A stretch of DNA of 64,000 bases from Bacteroides nordii WAL 11050 = JCM 12987. GTDB taxonomy: Bacteria; Bacteroidota; Bacteroidia; Bacteroidales; Bacteroidaceae. Below, piece after piece: positions 10,602 to 18,458 of the stretch. A model generated the notes under the pieces. That model saw only the letters and a program-made list of their open reading frames with translations. It ran no database searches and was not told where the DNA came from. Position numbers and translations under genes: made by a program. The DNA lies in NCBI GenBank assembly GCA_000613465.1, contig BAJA01000017.1, forward strand, positions 41,044-105,043, in the 5' to 3' direction. The first letter of the stretch is position 1, and each line of letters opens with the position of its first letter.

Positions 10602-12406
10602 TAAAGAGGGCATTAGTCGTATATGGCAATCTATATATAGATGTTATAGATACAGAGAATATATACGCCCAGGGAGGAAGTATCATCAAGACTTCTAAAG
10701 AGATGATACAAGGTTTTCTCAAAGACTTTAATTCTTGTGATGTGAAGATTGCCTATGGTAATGTAAGGTACACCAATCTTATCATTGAGAATAATGTACA
10801 GCTTTTCATCTATGCAACTGGAAGTATCAACATGGGAGAAGTTGTTGCCGCCCGTATGAGATCTGTTAATTTGCAGGAAGAGCATATAGAACAATATACT
10901 GCTTTCTATGCACTTTCCTACAATGTCATCAATGCCCCCATTAATCTCTCAGAACCATACCAGGTTATTGGATTAGGGCAATACAACGGTTTTTGGGATA
11001 CAGTATATGTAGCTAATTCAATTAAAGTAAATATACTTAGCAAGCATAAGCCTGTCGAAAGTAATAACCCTGCCATGGATATTGGGGTAGGAAACAATTA
11101 CCGGGGAGAAAGCGGGCGATTGGGAATGTTACCAATATATACCGGATTACCAGCTTCCGGAGAAATCAATTCCGGTTTGATAGATACCATAACCCACGTT
11201 TGGCAAAAGAACACCCTTTTGCCATGGGGACGTTTAACGGATTTTGAAGGCTACTGTCATAGCGACGATTATACTTCTATAGCCGGACACAGACACCTGA
11301 TATCGGTAGATGGTTTTGACCCTAAGTTCCAGATTACGTTAGAAGATGTTGTTGTTCCTCCTAAGATTGCCTTGTCTTGTTACCAGGGCACTAATGATGC
11401 ATTATTAAGTATTAAGGATATATTAGGAGAGTATTACGATGCAGCTTACCTGACTTGTGTCGTCTACAATAAAACGAAGAACATAATACATAATTATAAG
11501 GATTCAGTACTACTGAAGAACAGACCGGAGACATTTGCTTTCTATCCTAATATAAGTTCCGATCACAAATGGATTGACTTTAACGACGAAGTCCTTATTG
11601 CCGTATGTATTACTTCCACCAACAGAGTGTATTCCATAAAGGCATATAATGTATCCGGCTACGAGGTGAAGAAGGAATACACTTCAGAGGTTTATCGAGC
11701 TTTAGACCTTCCGGGGCTGTATGTAGATTATACTGAGAGCTCCCAAGTCAGAACCTTAGAAATGGATAGTGTCCGCGAGTTGGTTTTCAATTTCTACAAC
11801 AACAGCGATGTTGCAATATCTTCTCCGGCAAAAGTCAAAATAGTCGTTCAATCAACTGCAATTGTAACGCAGTTATCCTACTATAATACTCAGATCATAG
11901 AACTTAATAATCAAGGTACCATACAACCTTATGATTTCCGATATCAAACGGCTAAGATCTCAACAGCCGGCTTTGGCATATACTTCGCAAATACAACCTT
12001 GCAGAATCCTCGGTCCTGGACCATGTTCATCTACACGGTCGATTCAAACAACAATGAAGATAAACTGATAGGTGTGTACAATAGAGACGATTACAGAGGC
12101 GAGTTGTATCCAAGCCTGAATCATGCTACCTTCTTAAACGACGACAGCTTGACTTATAGAAAGTCATTGCAATACAGTAATAACACTTGGTACTGGCAGT
12201 TTACGGTTCTTCCCAATACGACCCATGAGAATTATAAAGTATGGTTTAAACTTAATGATCAAAAGACAGGAGAGGACTTCTTGCAATGGCAGGAAACAAT
12301 AACCGTAATAAAAGGCAAGACTCAAACTTTCGGGGGTTCTTTTACCCAGACAGAACATTATATGAACCCTGCAACAGCTGTTATAAATGTTCAGGTTCAG
12401 GTATAA
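10598..12406 (+). CDS. Phage structural protein of unknown function, follows tail fibre
   Basis: This is a 602-residue protein whose ATG overlaps the tail-fibre stop by four bases, which suggests translational coupling. No domain is recognised. It lacks a signal peptide and membrane segments, and has many aromatic residues and predicted beta-rich stretches. The C-terminal third, with repeated FYNNSDVAISSPAKVKIVV-like strands, reads like immunoglobulin-type beta domains. Its place between the tail fibre and the lysis genes suggests a receptor-binding, fibre-associated or decoration protein. This is inference from position only. Confidence 0.65.
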   Translation: MIKRALVVYGNLYIDVIDTENIYAQGGSIIKTSKEMIQGFLKDFNSCDVKIAYGNVRYTNLIIENNVQLFIYATGSINMGEVVAARMRSVNLQEEHIEQYTAFYALSYNVINAPINLSEPYQVIGLGQYNGFWDTVYVANSIKVNILSKHKPVESNNPAMDIGVGNNYRGESGRLGMLPIYTGLPASGEINSGLIDTITHVWQKNTLLPWGRLTDFEGYCHSDDYTSIAGHRHLISVDGFDPKFQITLEDVVVPPKIALSCYQGTNDALLSIKDILGEYYDAAYLTCVVYNKTKNIIHNYKDSVLLKNRPETFAFYPNISSDHKWIDFNDEVLIAVCITSTNRVYSIKAYNVSGYEVKKEYTSEVYRALDLPGLYVDYTESSQVRTLEMDSVRELVFNFYNNSDVAISSPAKVKIVVQSTAIVTQLSYYNTQIIELNNQGTIQPYDFRYQTAKISTAGFGIYFANTTLQNPRSWTMFIYTVDSNNNEDKLIGVYNRDDYRGELYPSLNHATFLNDDSLTYRKSLQYSNNTWYWQFTVLPNTTHENYKVWFKLNDQKTGEDFLQWQETITVIKGKTQTFGGSFTQTEHYMNPATAVINVQVQV

Positions 12407-12466
12407 GCAAGGAAAAGATATTAACGTAGATATATTATATTATTAACTCATTAAACTAAAGAAACA

Positions 12467-12757
12467 ATGAATGTAACAAAAGGTAAGACCATTAGCGCAA
12501 AGTATAGTTTTAGTGGTCAAGAAGGCGGATTTAAACTGAGTGCTGACTGTGAAAGTAGAGAAGGTGTATTAGCAGTCGTTGAAAACGGAACAATAGTCAA
12601 TGCTGCAAATGTCCAGATTGGATCGTTTAACCAGCGTGATCAAACACTGAGCACAAATTTCTACGATTCCTCTCAGGCAGTTCCTGCTATTAGTGCAATA
12701 ACAGGGTTTATTACCGCTGTCGAAGAACAGTTCGCAGCTGAATTGGCAACAAAGTAA
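12467..12757 (+). CDS. Small phage protein, unknown
   Basis: This is a 96-residue protein with ATG at 12467, preceded by an A-rich leader (aaagaaaca) typical of Bacteroides start regions. There is no signal peptide, no membrane segment and no recognised domain. It lies in the late-gene block of the prophage, 60 bases after the previous gene. A Gly/Ser-rich beta-type composition (YSFSGQEGGFKLSADCESRE) would suit a small structural or head/tail accessory protein, but no function is claimed. A short GC-rich imperfect hairpin (GGGGCG...CGTCCC) lies just downstream, at about 12764-12784. Confidence 0.6.
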   Translation: MNVTKGKTISAKYSFSGQEGGFKLSADCESREGVLAVVENGTIVNAANVQIGSFNQRDQTLSTNFYDSSQAVPAISAITGFITAVEEQFAAELATK

Positions 12758-12823
12758 TTAACCGGGGCGGTTCTGTATCGTCCCACTTTAAAAAGAAGAA
12801 TTAATCAATTAAAATATAAAGTT

Positions 12824-13402
12824 ATGAAATACGCAGAAATTTTCAACAAAGCAGCTATCGTTAGAAACATTCCTCTGATATGTGAAGGAAGAGAGTTACC
12901 TTCCGGCATGAATGCCATTGTGGTTTTAACCCGTGTACAGTATGATAAGCATATGCATGCTTTTGAAGAAGAGATGAAGGATGTTCTGGAAAGCTTGAAA
13001 AAAGAAGGATTCGACGAGCGTTCAGAAAGACAGGAACGCCTGAAAGACATTGATTCCCGTGCAGAAGCCGCGAAGAAATGGAAAAAGGGCGATAAAGATG
13101 AAAATGGAAATCTTATCGAGAAACCGGCTGCACCAACTCCGGAAGAGCTTAAAGAAGCTGAAGAAATTCGTAAAGAGAAAGATGCCTATGACGAGGAGCT
13201 GGAAAAACTGAACTCAGACTACGGTGAAGCTCATGATAAGAAAATGGAGGAAGAGATCAAATTTGATGAACGTAAATTCACTGCTGAACAATTTGAGTCG
13301 ATCATTAAAATGATCGGTATTGAAGGTGATATCGAGGTTAATGGAAATAAAATACCTAAAACTCACTTCATTAACATGATTGGAGCCTTGTTCGTAGAAT
13401 AA
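12824..13402 (+). CDS. Charged coiled-coil phage protein, unknown
   Basis: This 192-residue protein is very rich in Glu and Lys. A long helical, coiled-coil-like stretch covers residues 45-150 (runs such as EELKEAEEIRKEKDAYDEE). It has no signal peptide or membrane segment. The N-terminus (MKYAEIFNKAAIVRNIPLI) is hydrophobic but not a typical signal. It lies between the small protein at 12467 and the lysis genes. I do not recognise a family. A scaffold-like or tail-accessory function is possible but unsupported. The start is well defined by the A/T-rich leader. Confidence 0.6.
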   Translation: MKYAEIFNKAAIVRNIPLICEGRELPSGMNAIVVLTRVQYDKHMHAFEEEMKDVLESLKKEGFDERSERQERLKDIDSRAEAAKKWKKGDKDENGNLIEKPAAPTPEELKEAEEIRKEKDAYDEELEKLNSDYGEAHDKKMEEEIKFDERKFTAEQFESIIKMIGIEGDIEVNGNKIPKTHFINMIGALFVE

Positions 13403-13408
13403 TCTTTC

Positions 13409-13434
13409 GTTGCCTGGTCTTATGACCGGGCAAC
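13409..13434 (+). other. Intergenic hairpin before the lysis genes
   Basis: An inverted repeat with 11-base arms (GTTGCCTGGTC / GACCGGGCAAC, one T-G wobble) around a TTAT loop sits between the coiled-coil gene and the holin-like gene. No T-run follows, so it is more likely an RNA-processing or stability hairpin than a full terminator. Confidence 0.45.
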
Positions 13435-13451
13435 AATTAATACAATAAGCG

Positions 13452-13823
13452 ATGGGATTAAATGACTGGCTGGCAATTATCGGGGCTATAGGAGGTAGTT
13501 CTACGATCACATGGTTAATCACTTTCTGGGTGAATCGTAAGACGAATGCCCGGAAAGAAGACGCTTCTGCTGATGGGATGGAGATACAGAATCTATTGAA
13601 TATTATCAATGCTCAGTCATCGCAGATTGATAATCAGGAGAAACGGATGGCTACCAGAGACGCTAAGGTTGATTTCCTTTATTCTGAGAATAATAAGTTG
13701 CGTTCTGAACAACTTGAATTGATAAAGGAAAGGCATGAACTTGAACTACGATTAAAAGAGGCCGAGATAAAGAAGTGTGATGTGAGAGGGTGTGCTAACC
13801 GGCAACCACCGAGTGATTACTAA
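13452..13823 (+). CDS. Holin-like membrane protein with coiled coil
   Basis: This is a 123-residue protein. Residues 6-27 form one hydrophobic, Gly-rich membrane segment (WLAIIGAIGGSSTITWLITF). Residues 50-115 form a charged coiled coil, and the tail carries two Cys (CDVRGCANR). One short membrane span placed directly before an endolysin-type amidase fits a holin or a membrane partner of the lysis system. That role is inferred from size, topology and position, not from a recognised family. The amidase starts 20 bases downstream. The main alternative is a membrane-anchored phage accessory protein. Confidence 0.55.
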   Translation: MGLNDWLAIIGAIGGSSTITWLITFWVNRKTNARKEDASADGMEIQNLLNIINAQSSQIDNQEKRMATRDAKVDFLYSENNKLRSEQLELIKERHELELRLKEAEIKKCDVRGCANRQPPSDY

Positions 13824-13842
13824 TTAATAAGAAAATAGAGAC

Positions 13843-14337
13843 ATGAATAAAATAGACTCCATTATTATCCACTGCTCGGCCACACGTGCCGGTCAGGATC
13901 TGCGTGCAAAGGACATTGATCGTATGCACAGACAGAGAGGCTTTTCCCAGATTGGTTATAACTTCGTAATTGATCTCGATGGTACTGTAGAGAACGGTCG
14001 CCCACTCTCTATTGATGGTGCACACTGCAATACGAAAGGATTCTCCGGGGTGTCATACAACAAACACTCAATCGGTATCTGCTACATTGGCGGACTTGAT
14101 GTGAATGGCCACCCGGCAGACACTCGTACCGAAGCACAAAAGCGCGCCCTTCGTAATGTGGTAGCAAAACTATGCAAGGAATATGATATAGTTGAACTAT
14201 TGGGCCACCGGGATACATCTCCTGATCTTAATGGAAATGGTGAGGTAGAACCGGCAGAATATATCAAGGTTTGCCCGTGTTTCGATGTACGTAGTGAATT
14301 TTGCAATTTTCTTCGTAATACAGTAGTGAAACCATGA
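13843..14337 (+). CDS. Phage N-acetylmuramoyl-L-alanine amidase (endolysin, Amidase_2 type)
   Basis: This 164-residue protein is the usual size for a T7-lysozyme-like amidase. It would cleave the bond between MurNAc and L-Ala in peptidoglycan at host lysis. Family residues are visible: zinc ligands His10 (IIIHCSATR), His122 (LLGHRDTSPD) and a Cys at 144 within KVCPCFD, with Lys142 where T7 lysozyme has its catalytic Lys. The central block (GYNFVIDLDGTVENGR and HSIGICYIGGLD) is also typical. There is no signal peptide, so export would need a holin, matching the membrane protein just upstream. Its stop overlaps the next start by four bases (ATGA), as in many lysis cassettes. Confidence 0.92.
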   Translation: MNKIDSIIIHCSATRAGQDLRAKDIDRMHRQRGFSQIGYNFVIDLDGTVENGRPLSIDGAHCNTKGFSGVSYNKHSIGICYIGGLDVNGHPADTRTEAQKRALRNVVAKLCKEYDIVELLGHRDTSPDLNGNGEVEPAEYIKVCPCFDVRSEFCNFLRNTVVKP

Positions 14338-14807
14338 AAGCGTTACCCTGGGTTTTAGTAACATTGTTGCTGATTGTTTGTGTGGCGGCTTGGTTCCGTC
14401 CACACAAGTCTGTTCCGGTAGAAGTGATTCGGGATACAGTAGAGTATTGGGATACAGTGAAAGAACCTGTTCCGTATCCGGTATATATTACTGAGGTTGA
14501 TTCATATCCGGTATTAGTACCTGTATATATCAACCAATATGGTGATACTGTACACGATACGGTAACGGTGTTTGTTCCTATTTCGCAGTCAGTATACGAG
14601 ACTGAACTTTACAAAGCATGGGTATCTGGATATAGGGCAAAGTTAGACAGTATTGATATATATAATAAAGTGCAGACAATCTATGTTCGGGAGCAGGCTA
14701 AAAAGAAACGATGGGGATTGGGTATACAAACCGGATATGGGTTGTGTCCTGGACAAACGGGCTTTTATGGAGGAATTGGAGTGAGTTATAACTTATTTAT
14801 GTGGTAA
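14334..14807 (+). CDS. Membrane-anchored phage protein, possible spanin-like lysis factor
   Basis: This 157-residue protein overlaps the amidase stop by four bases. An N-terminal hydrophobic segment (residues 5-20, LPWVLVTLLLIVCVAAWF) precedes a Val/Tyr/Thr-rich region with repeated DTV motifs (IRDTVEYWDTV, GDTVHDTVTVF), and the C-terminus ends in a beta-strand and Phe-Met-Trp. One inner-membrane anchor with a periplasmic body right after the endolysin fits a spanin-type or other late lysis protein (inference). It may alternatively be an outer-membrane-associated accessory. I do not recognise a named family. A strong terminator follows. Confidence 0.5.
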   Translation: MKALPWVLVTLLLIVCVAAWFRPHKSVPVEVIRDTVEYWDTVKEPVPYPVYITEVDSYPVLVPVYINQYGDTVHDTVTVFVPISQSVYETELYKAWVSGYRAKLDSIDIYNKVQTIYVREQAKKKRWGLGIQTGYGLCPGQTGFYGGIGVSYNLFMW

Positions 14808-14820
14808 TTGTTATATATGT

Positions 14821-14847
14821 GTAGAAGCTTACTTGTAGAGACAAGTG
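14821..14847 (+). repeat. Copy 1 of duplicated hairpin element
   Basis: A 27-base element starts GTAGAAGCTT and contains the perfect hairpin ACTTGT-agag-ACAAGT. It is repeated at 16233-16259 with one base changed in the loop (agcg). Both copies stand directly before a stem-loop terminator, and together they bracket the abortive-infection-like gene. Confidence 0.8.
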
Positions 14848-14851
14848 GTAG

Positions 14852-14879
14852 CCTCGGTTCTTCGGAATCGAGGTTTTTA
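14852..14879 (+). terminator. Intrinsic terminator after the lysis genes
   Basis: A nine-base stem (CCTCGGTTC / GAATCGAGG, one G-T wobble) closed by a TTCG tetraloop is followed directly by TTTTTAA. This is a textbook rho-independent terminator closing the late phage transcript. Confidence 0.85.
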
Positions 14880-14924
14880 ATTTGATTATTTTAAAGAATA
14901 CTTTTTTAATATCCAAATAGTGAT

Positions 14925-14932
14925 TATATTTG
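14925..14932 (+). promoter_or_regulatory. Bacteroides -7 promoter box (TATATTTG)
   Basis: TATATTTG matches the Bacteroides TAnnTTTG -7 consensus and lies 45 bases before the ATG at 14978, just after the terminator. It would give the abortive-infection-like gene its own transcript. No convincing -33 element is seen. Confidence 0.5.
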
Positions 14933-14977
14933 AAGACTGACAATATAATTCTTTATTGAAATATTGGATTTTGATTT

Positions 14978-16103
14978 ATGGTAAAAATAAAAAGATATGT
15001 AAAAGATTGGCTCATTTTGGGAAGTGTTATTTTCGGATTAATCGCAGTAATTATTATGGTTGTCTATTTTTATCAAACGGGAAGTGATTTTGCAGATAAA
15101 AAATATCGACTGGGGAGAGTTTGGTAGTGTAGTAGGAGCGATTAGTGGATTTATAGCATTCATTGGAGTTCTTTTTACATTAAGACAGAATAAACAGCAA
15201 TTTTTGAATAGCGAGGACAGATCCGTCTTTTTTGAGTTACTTAGGATTTTTATTTCATATCGGGATACCTTACGAGTGAAAAGAATAGATTGGAAATACG
15301 ATTCAGAGAAATTTCAATGGAAAATAACTCCATACAATGAGTTTGTTACACCTGAGAAAACTTACCGACAGATTTATGTAGAATTATACCATACTTTTTA
15401 TTTGGAAATAAGAAGAGGTATTCCAAAGAATTTTTCCAAAGAGGAGTTCGCAGGTAGGATTATTCCCAAAAATATGTCAGAAAAGCAATGGATCTTGAGG
15501 TATAGCCATTTGGCGGTTGCCATTGATAACATTTATGCAGAACATAGATTTGAGATGTACGGTGGGAGGGTTACTATACAGCCCGTACATTTAAATTCCT
15601 ATGATTACCTATGTTTGAATGCTATTAAAATTTATTTAGAACAGAAAAACTTTAAATCTATAGCTGAAGCTTGTACTAAAGCTGCAGACCATTGTTTTGC
15701 TCCATATAAAAATCAACTTGGTACATATTTTAGGAATGCTTACTATATTTTGGAAATGGCTTCGGAGTTCAACTCACCTAAAAATTACTCAAAGATATTT
15801 CGGGCACAACTATCAAAAGATGAACTAACTCTACTATTTTTCAATTCATTTAGTTCGCTATCAACTCCCAAGACACGAGAATTATACTTGAGTGCTGATC
15901 TATTCAATAACCTTGAATTAAAAGATATACGATTGCGGGAGGGGATAAATGATGAGTCTGTATCCCGTATGGAGTATCTAAACTTTCCATCCATTTTGTC
16001 TCAAACTGTGGTTGAAAATGAATATGTTTCCTGTGACCTTCTAAAGAAACTATACAATTCGGTTCAGATAGAAAACAATAAGAATGTTATAAAGCAGATT
16101 TAA
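14978..16103 (+). CDS. Putative phage abortive infection protein (putAbiC-like), frame shifted near the N-terminus
   Basis: I recognise features of the putative phage abortive infection family (PF16872): an N-terminal membrane segment, a second Gly-rich one (GSVVGAISGFIAFIGVLFTL) after a WGEFG motif, then FFELLRIFISYRD. The C-terminal block has GTYFRNAYYILE and KIFRAQLSKDELTLLFFNS. The long frame is open only from a TTG at 15060 (347 residues). A better start is ATG at 14978, encoding a Lys-rich leader and a first membrane helix (LILGSVIFGLIAVIIMVV). It runs into the main frame if one A is removed from the A6 run at 15098-15103, giving about 374 residues. Such proteins are thought to stop phage growth in infected cells; the trigger is unknown. 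It lies in the prophage between two copies of a hairpin element, with its own promoter box, as expected of a cargo (moron) gene. The indel may be an assembly error. Confidence 0.7.
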
Positions 16104-16232
16104 AGGGAGGGCTGAACTTTCCCTTCATTATTACAAAAAATATGTTTCACACAGGCAATTTAATAGGGAAGTATAACAGAAGGTATATTTTAGTTTATAA
16201 ATGGTACACTGTGGATTGAGAATAAGATAATA

Positions 16233-16259
16233 GTAGAAGCTTACTTGTAGCGACAAGTG
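16233..16259 (+). repeat. Copy 2 of duplicated hairpin element
   Basis: Same 27-base element as at 14821-14847, with one base different in the loop (ACTTGT-agcg-ACAAGT). It is again followed by a terminator-like stem and T-run. It lies downstream of the abortive-infection-like gene. Confidence 0.8.
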
Positions 16260-16264
16260 ACATT

Positions 16265-16295
16265 TCCCGGTTCTTAATGGATCGGGGATTTTTAT
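16265..16295 (+). terminator. Terminator after the abortive-infection-like gene
   Basis: A CCCG / CGGG stem, extendable by flanking bases, has a 13-base loop and is followed by GATTTTTATT. It is weaker than the terminator at 14852 but stands in the same relation to the repeat element. Confidence 0.6.
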
Positions 16296-16303
16296 TATAT
16301 TTG
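16296..16303 (+). promoter_or_regulatory. Bacteroides -7 promoter box (TATATTTG)
   Basis: TATATTTGC lies 17 bases before the ATG at 16321 and immediately after the terminator stem, fitting the TAnnTTTG consensus. It would drive the 81-residue gene with a very short leader. Confidence 0.5.
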
Positions 16304-16320
16304 CCGGAAAATTAAAAATC

Positions 16321-16566
16321 ATGGCACATAATTACGACTACGAATCAGTACAAGAACTGCTCTCTTGGGCAAAGAATATGCTTGAAAATAAGACATATCC
16401 TGAAGCCCCCTATCAACTTAACAAGTGCACAAAGATACTTGATTGTGAAATCTATCTTAATAGTGCAATAGCCACAATTTCGTCTCATTGGGAGAATCCT
16501 ACGTTCCATCCTACGATTGAACATCTGTGGGAGTTTAGAGAGAAGGTAGAAGGAAAGACTGAGTAA
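16321..16566 (+). CDS. Small prophage-end protein, unknown
   Basis: This is an 81-residue soluble protein with no signal peptide or membrane segment. It is helical in appearance (SVQELLSWAKNMLENK) with a conserved-looking core (KCTKILDCEIYLNSAIATI). Short genes of this kind are common near the ends of Bacteroides mobile elements, but I do not assign a family. Its own -7 box lies upstream. Its stop codon is inside the left arm of a perfect 17-base hairpin, and the gene converges on the integrase. Together with the abortive-infection-like gene it may form the cargo region of the prophage (inference). Confidence 0.6.
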   Translation: MAHNYDYESVQELLSWAKNMLENKTYPEAPYQLNKCTKILDCEIYLNSAIATISSHWENPTFHPTIEHLWEFREKVEGKTE

Positions 16567-16600
16567 TTACCTGGTCTATATAAACCAGGTAATTACTCAG
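16559..16600. terminator. Perfect 17-bp hairpin between convergent genes
   Basis: Arms CTGAGTAATTACCTGGT and ACCAGGTAATTACTCAG pair perfectly around an eight-base loop. The left arm covers the stop codon of the 81-residue gene, and the integrase converges from the right. No T-run follows on either side, so termination is likely but not certain. Confidence 0.6.
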
Positions 16601-16667
16601 CCATTTATATCTTGTAGGATGGTAGGACAGTAGATTCCATTTTAATATAACCAGATAATTTTTTTTA

Positions 16668-17834
16668 TTAGAATGAACCATTAAAATGTTTTGTTTCCTC
16701 GTGCACTTTTAAATCAGTTCCTTTCAAATATTTATTTGTCGTTGATATATCCGAATGTCGTGCCTGATCTCTTGCTATTACAATCCCTTCCGCATTTGCC
16801 AAATCTCTAATTCCTGAATCTTTTAATGAATAAAACTGGTAACTTTTAGGAAATTTTAGAGGTATACGTATTTTGGTAAAATACTCTCTAAAAACTCGTG
16901 CATCAGTTTTCTTCTCTGCAGGTTGAAAGTTTCTACCAAATAGATAATAATGAGAAGGTGAATCGAAGGTCTTGAGATCAAGCATTAGTCTTATGAGTTC
17001 ATCGTTGAGTCCCACCATTCCGTCTCTACGATTTTTAGAAATTGTTGAAGAGACGAAAACTTTCTGTTCCTTAATGTTGATATCACACAACCGAATGTTC
17101 GATAATTCGTCTGGACGAATTAGTGTATAGTATTCCATTCTGCAGGCAAGTAGAAAATATTTGTTTGTTTCCTCAAGATAATCCTTCATTCGTTTCAGAT
17201 CCTCTTTTGTAATAGCAGATCTCTTTTTTTGCTCAGCAGATAAACTTTTTATTTTTTCTACAGGATTGTTTTCTAAGTATTGTTTTTCAAGTAACCAACC
17301 ACAGAAAGAGGAGGCCCATATTCGATAATTGTTGCGTGTTCTTGCTGATGAGTCACGATCAAGAAGTATGTAATCCAAGAAATCGCTAATGAAAGATTGA
17401 TTAAGTTGGTATATATATATAATAGGTGTTACTAAACTATTGTTGTATTCGACTAATACATTTAGTCGTGACTTATAATCTGTATTGGTTTTCTCTTTAA
17501 TAGCCTTAGATATCATTAATTTATCCAAGTACTTTACGTAGATCTCGCAAATATCAGCCAGCTTAGTATACTGCCTGGAACCAGATACGTCTGCCCAGGG
17601 ATTCCATCCGGATCGAAGTCTAAGAGTACAGTTAGTGATGATTTCAGTTGCACGTCTTTTTCGTTCTGATAATTTGGGAATAGAATCAAGCATATACTTT
17701 TTCCTTTTCATTTTTCCTTCAATAGGATCATAACATAAAAAGTCTATATACCAGTTTTTTCCGACATGTAATTTGGGGAGAGTGTAGTTGATTACTTCTG
17801 AAATAGAAGCTCCTTTTCTTGTTTTGTTATACAT
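16668..17834 (-). CDS. Tyrosine recombinase / prophage integrase
   Basis: This is a 388-residue site-specific integrase that would recombine phage and chromosomal att sites. An Arm-type DNA-binding N-terminus (to about 85) and a SAM-like core-binding domain (about 90-190) precede the catalytic domain. Visible catalytic positions are Arg240 (TLIRPDEL), a Lys near 267 (STISKNRR), His360 (QARHSDIS) and the nucleophile Tyr369 (TTNKYLKG). The usual HxLR box is SLKD here (336-339), a variant I recall from Bacteroides integrases, so it is probably active. The gene starts 135 bases from the 3' end of tRNA-Ala, the usual arrangement for tRNA-targeting integrases. Upstream ATG context is A/T-rich with no competing start. 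Confidence 0.93.
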   Translation of the reverse strand: MYNKTRKGASISEVINYTLPKLHVGKNWYIDFLCYDPIEGKMKRKKYMLDSIPKLSERKRRATEIITNCTLRLRSGWNPWADVSGSRQYTKLADICEIYVKYLDKLMISKAIKEKTNTDYKSRLNVLVEYNNSLVTPIIYIYQLNQSFISDFLDYILLDRDSSARTRNNYRIWASSFCGWLLEKQYLENNPVEKIKSLSAEQKKRSAITKEDLKRMKDYLEETNKYFLLACRMEYYTLIRPDELSNIRLCDINIKEQKVFVSSTISKNRRDGMVGLNDELIRLMLDLKTFDSPSHYYLFGRNFQPAEKKTDARVFREYFTKIRIPLKFPKSYQFYSLKDSGIRDLANAEGIVIARDQARHSDISTTNKYLKGTDLKVHEETKHFNGSF

Positions 17835-17968
17835 TTTTTTTACATTCTTTCAAATATGAAGAATGTAGCAGTTAGTAATCAATCATTTATATTGTCCGAT
17901 TCGTGTCCGACTAAATAATAAAAATAACAATTAAATTTCTGATTTATAATATGTTATTTGTTGAATTG

Positions 17969-18042
17969 TGGAGAGTATCGGACTCGAACCGATCACCTCA
18001 ACACTGCCAGTGTTGCGCTCTAGCCAGATGAGCTAACCCCCC
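17969..18042 (-). tRNA. tRNA-Ala (anticodon GGC), likely prophage attachment site
   Basis: Read on the minus strand, the 74 bases fold as a full cloverleaf: acceptor GGGGGGT / ACTCTCC, D arm GCTC / GAGC, anticodon stem CAACA / TGTTG with loop CTGGCAG (anticodon GGC, codon GCC, alanine), T arm ATCGG / CCGAT with TTCGAGT loop. The discriminator is A, and CCA is not encoded. Its 3' end faces the integrase, so its 3' half is the likely att core. Confidence 0.95.
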
Positions 18043-18088
18043 AATTAAGTTACGTCAACGATTGCAGGCTTTGTTCCGTTTTCGTGGC

Positions 18089-18097
18089 GCAAATATA
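18089..18097 (-). promoter_or_regulatory. Promoter -7 box for tRNA-Ala (TATATTTGC)
   Basis: On the minus strand TATATTTGC matches the Bacteroides TAnnTTTG box and lies 47 bases before the 5' end of the tRNA. It shares the short intergenic region with the oppositely directed box at 18121. Confidence 0.55.
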
Positions 18098-18120
18098 ATG
18101 CATTATTCTGAAATAATTGC

Positions 18121-18128
18121 TATGTTTG
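18121..18128 (+). promoter_or_regulatory. Promoter -7 box for DUF4286-ruvC (TATGTTTG)
   Basis: TATGTTTGC fits the TAnnTTTG consensus and lies 28 bases before the ATG of the DUF4286 gene. Confidence 0.55.
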
Positions 18129-18155
18129 CGGTAAATAATAATCAAAAAAGAAAAT

Positions 18156-18458
18156 ATGCTTATCTATAATACAACCTTTCAAGTGGATGATGAGATTCAC
18201 GATAATTTTTTGATATGGATCAAAGAATGTTATATCCCTGAAATAGAGAAACATGGAGCGTTGAAGTCACCACGTCTTTGTCGGATACTAAGCCATCGGG
18301 ATGAGGGTACATCTTATTCTTTACAGTGGGAAGTGGAGAGTAGTGGAGTGTTGCATCGCTGGCATTTGGAGCAAGGGGTGAAACTGAATGAAGAATTATC
18401 AAAAACATTTAAAGATAAAGCTATTGGATTTCCTACACTGATGGAGGTAATAGAGTGA
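18156..18458 (+). CDS. DUF4286 family protein
   Basis: This 100-residue protein matches what I know of DUF4286, a small uncharacterised ferredoxin-like family of Bacteroidota. It starts [19 protein letters not shown], with [10 protein letters not shown] and a C-terminal [15 protein letters not shown]. It is cytoplasmic, with no signal peptide. Its stop overlaps the GTG start of ruvC by four bases, so the two are probably co-translated. This pairing is common in Bacteroides. The biochemical function is unknown. Confidence 0.85.
   Translation: MLIYNTTFQVDDEIHDNFLIWIKECYIPEIEKHGALKSPRLCRILSHRDEGTSYSLQWEVESSGVLHRWHLEQGVKLNEELSKTFKDKAIGFPTLMEVIE

Noticed and set aside
15060..15062. TTG start for the abortive-infection gene
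   Set aside because: It would drop the first membrane helix, and the ATG at 14978 fits the family better.
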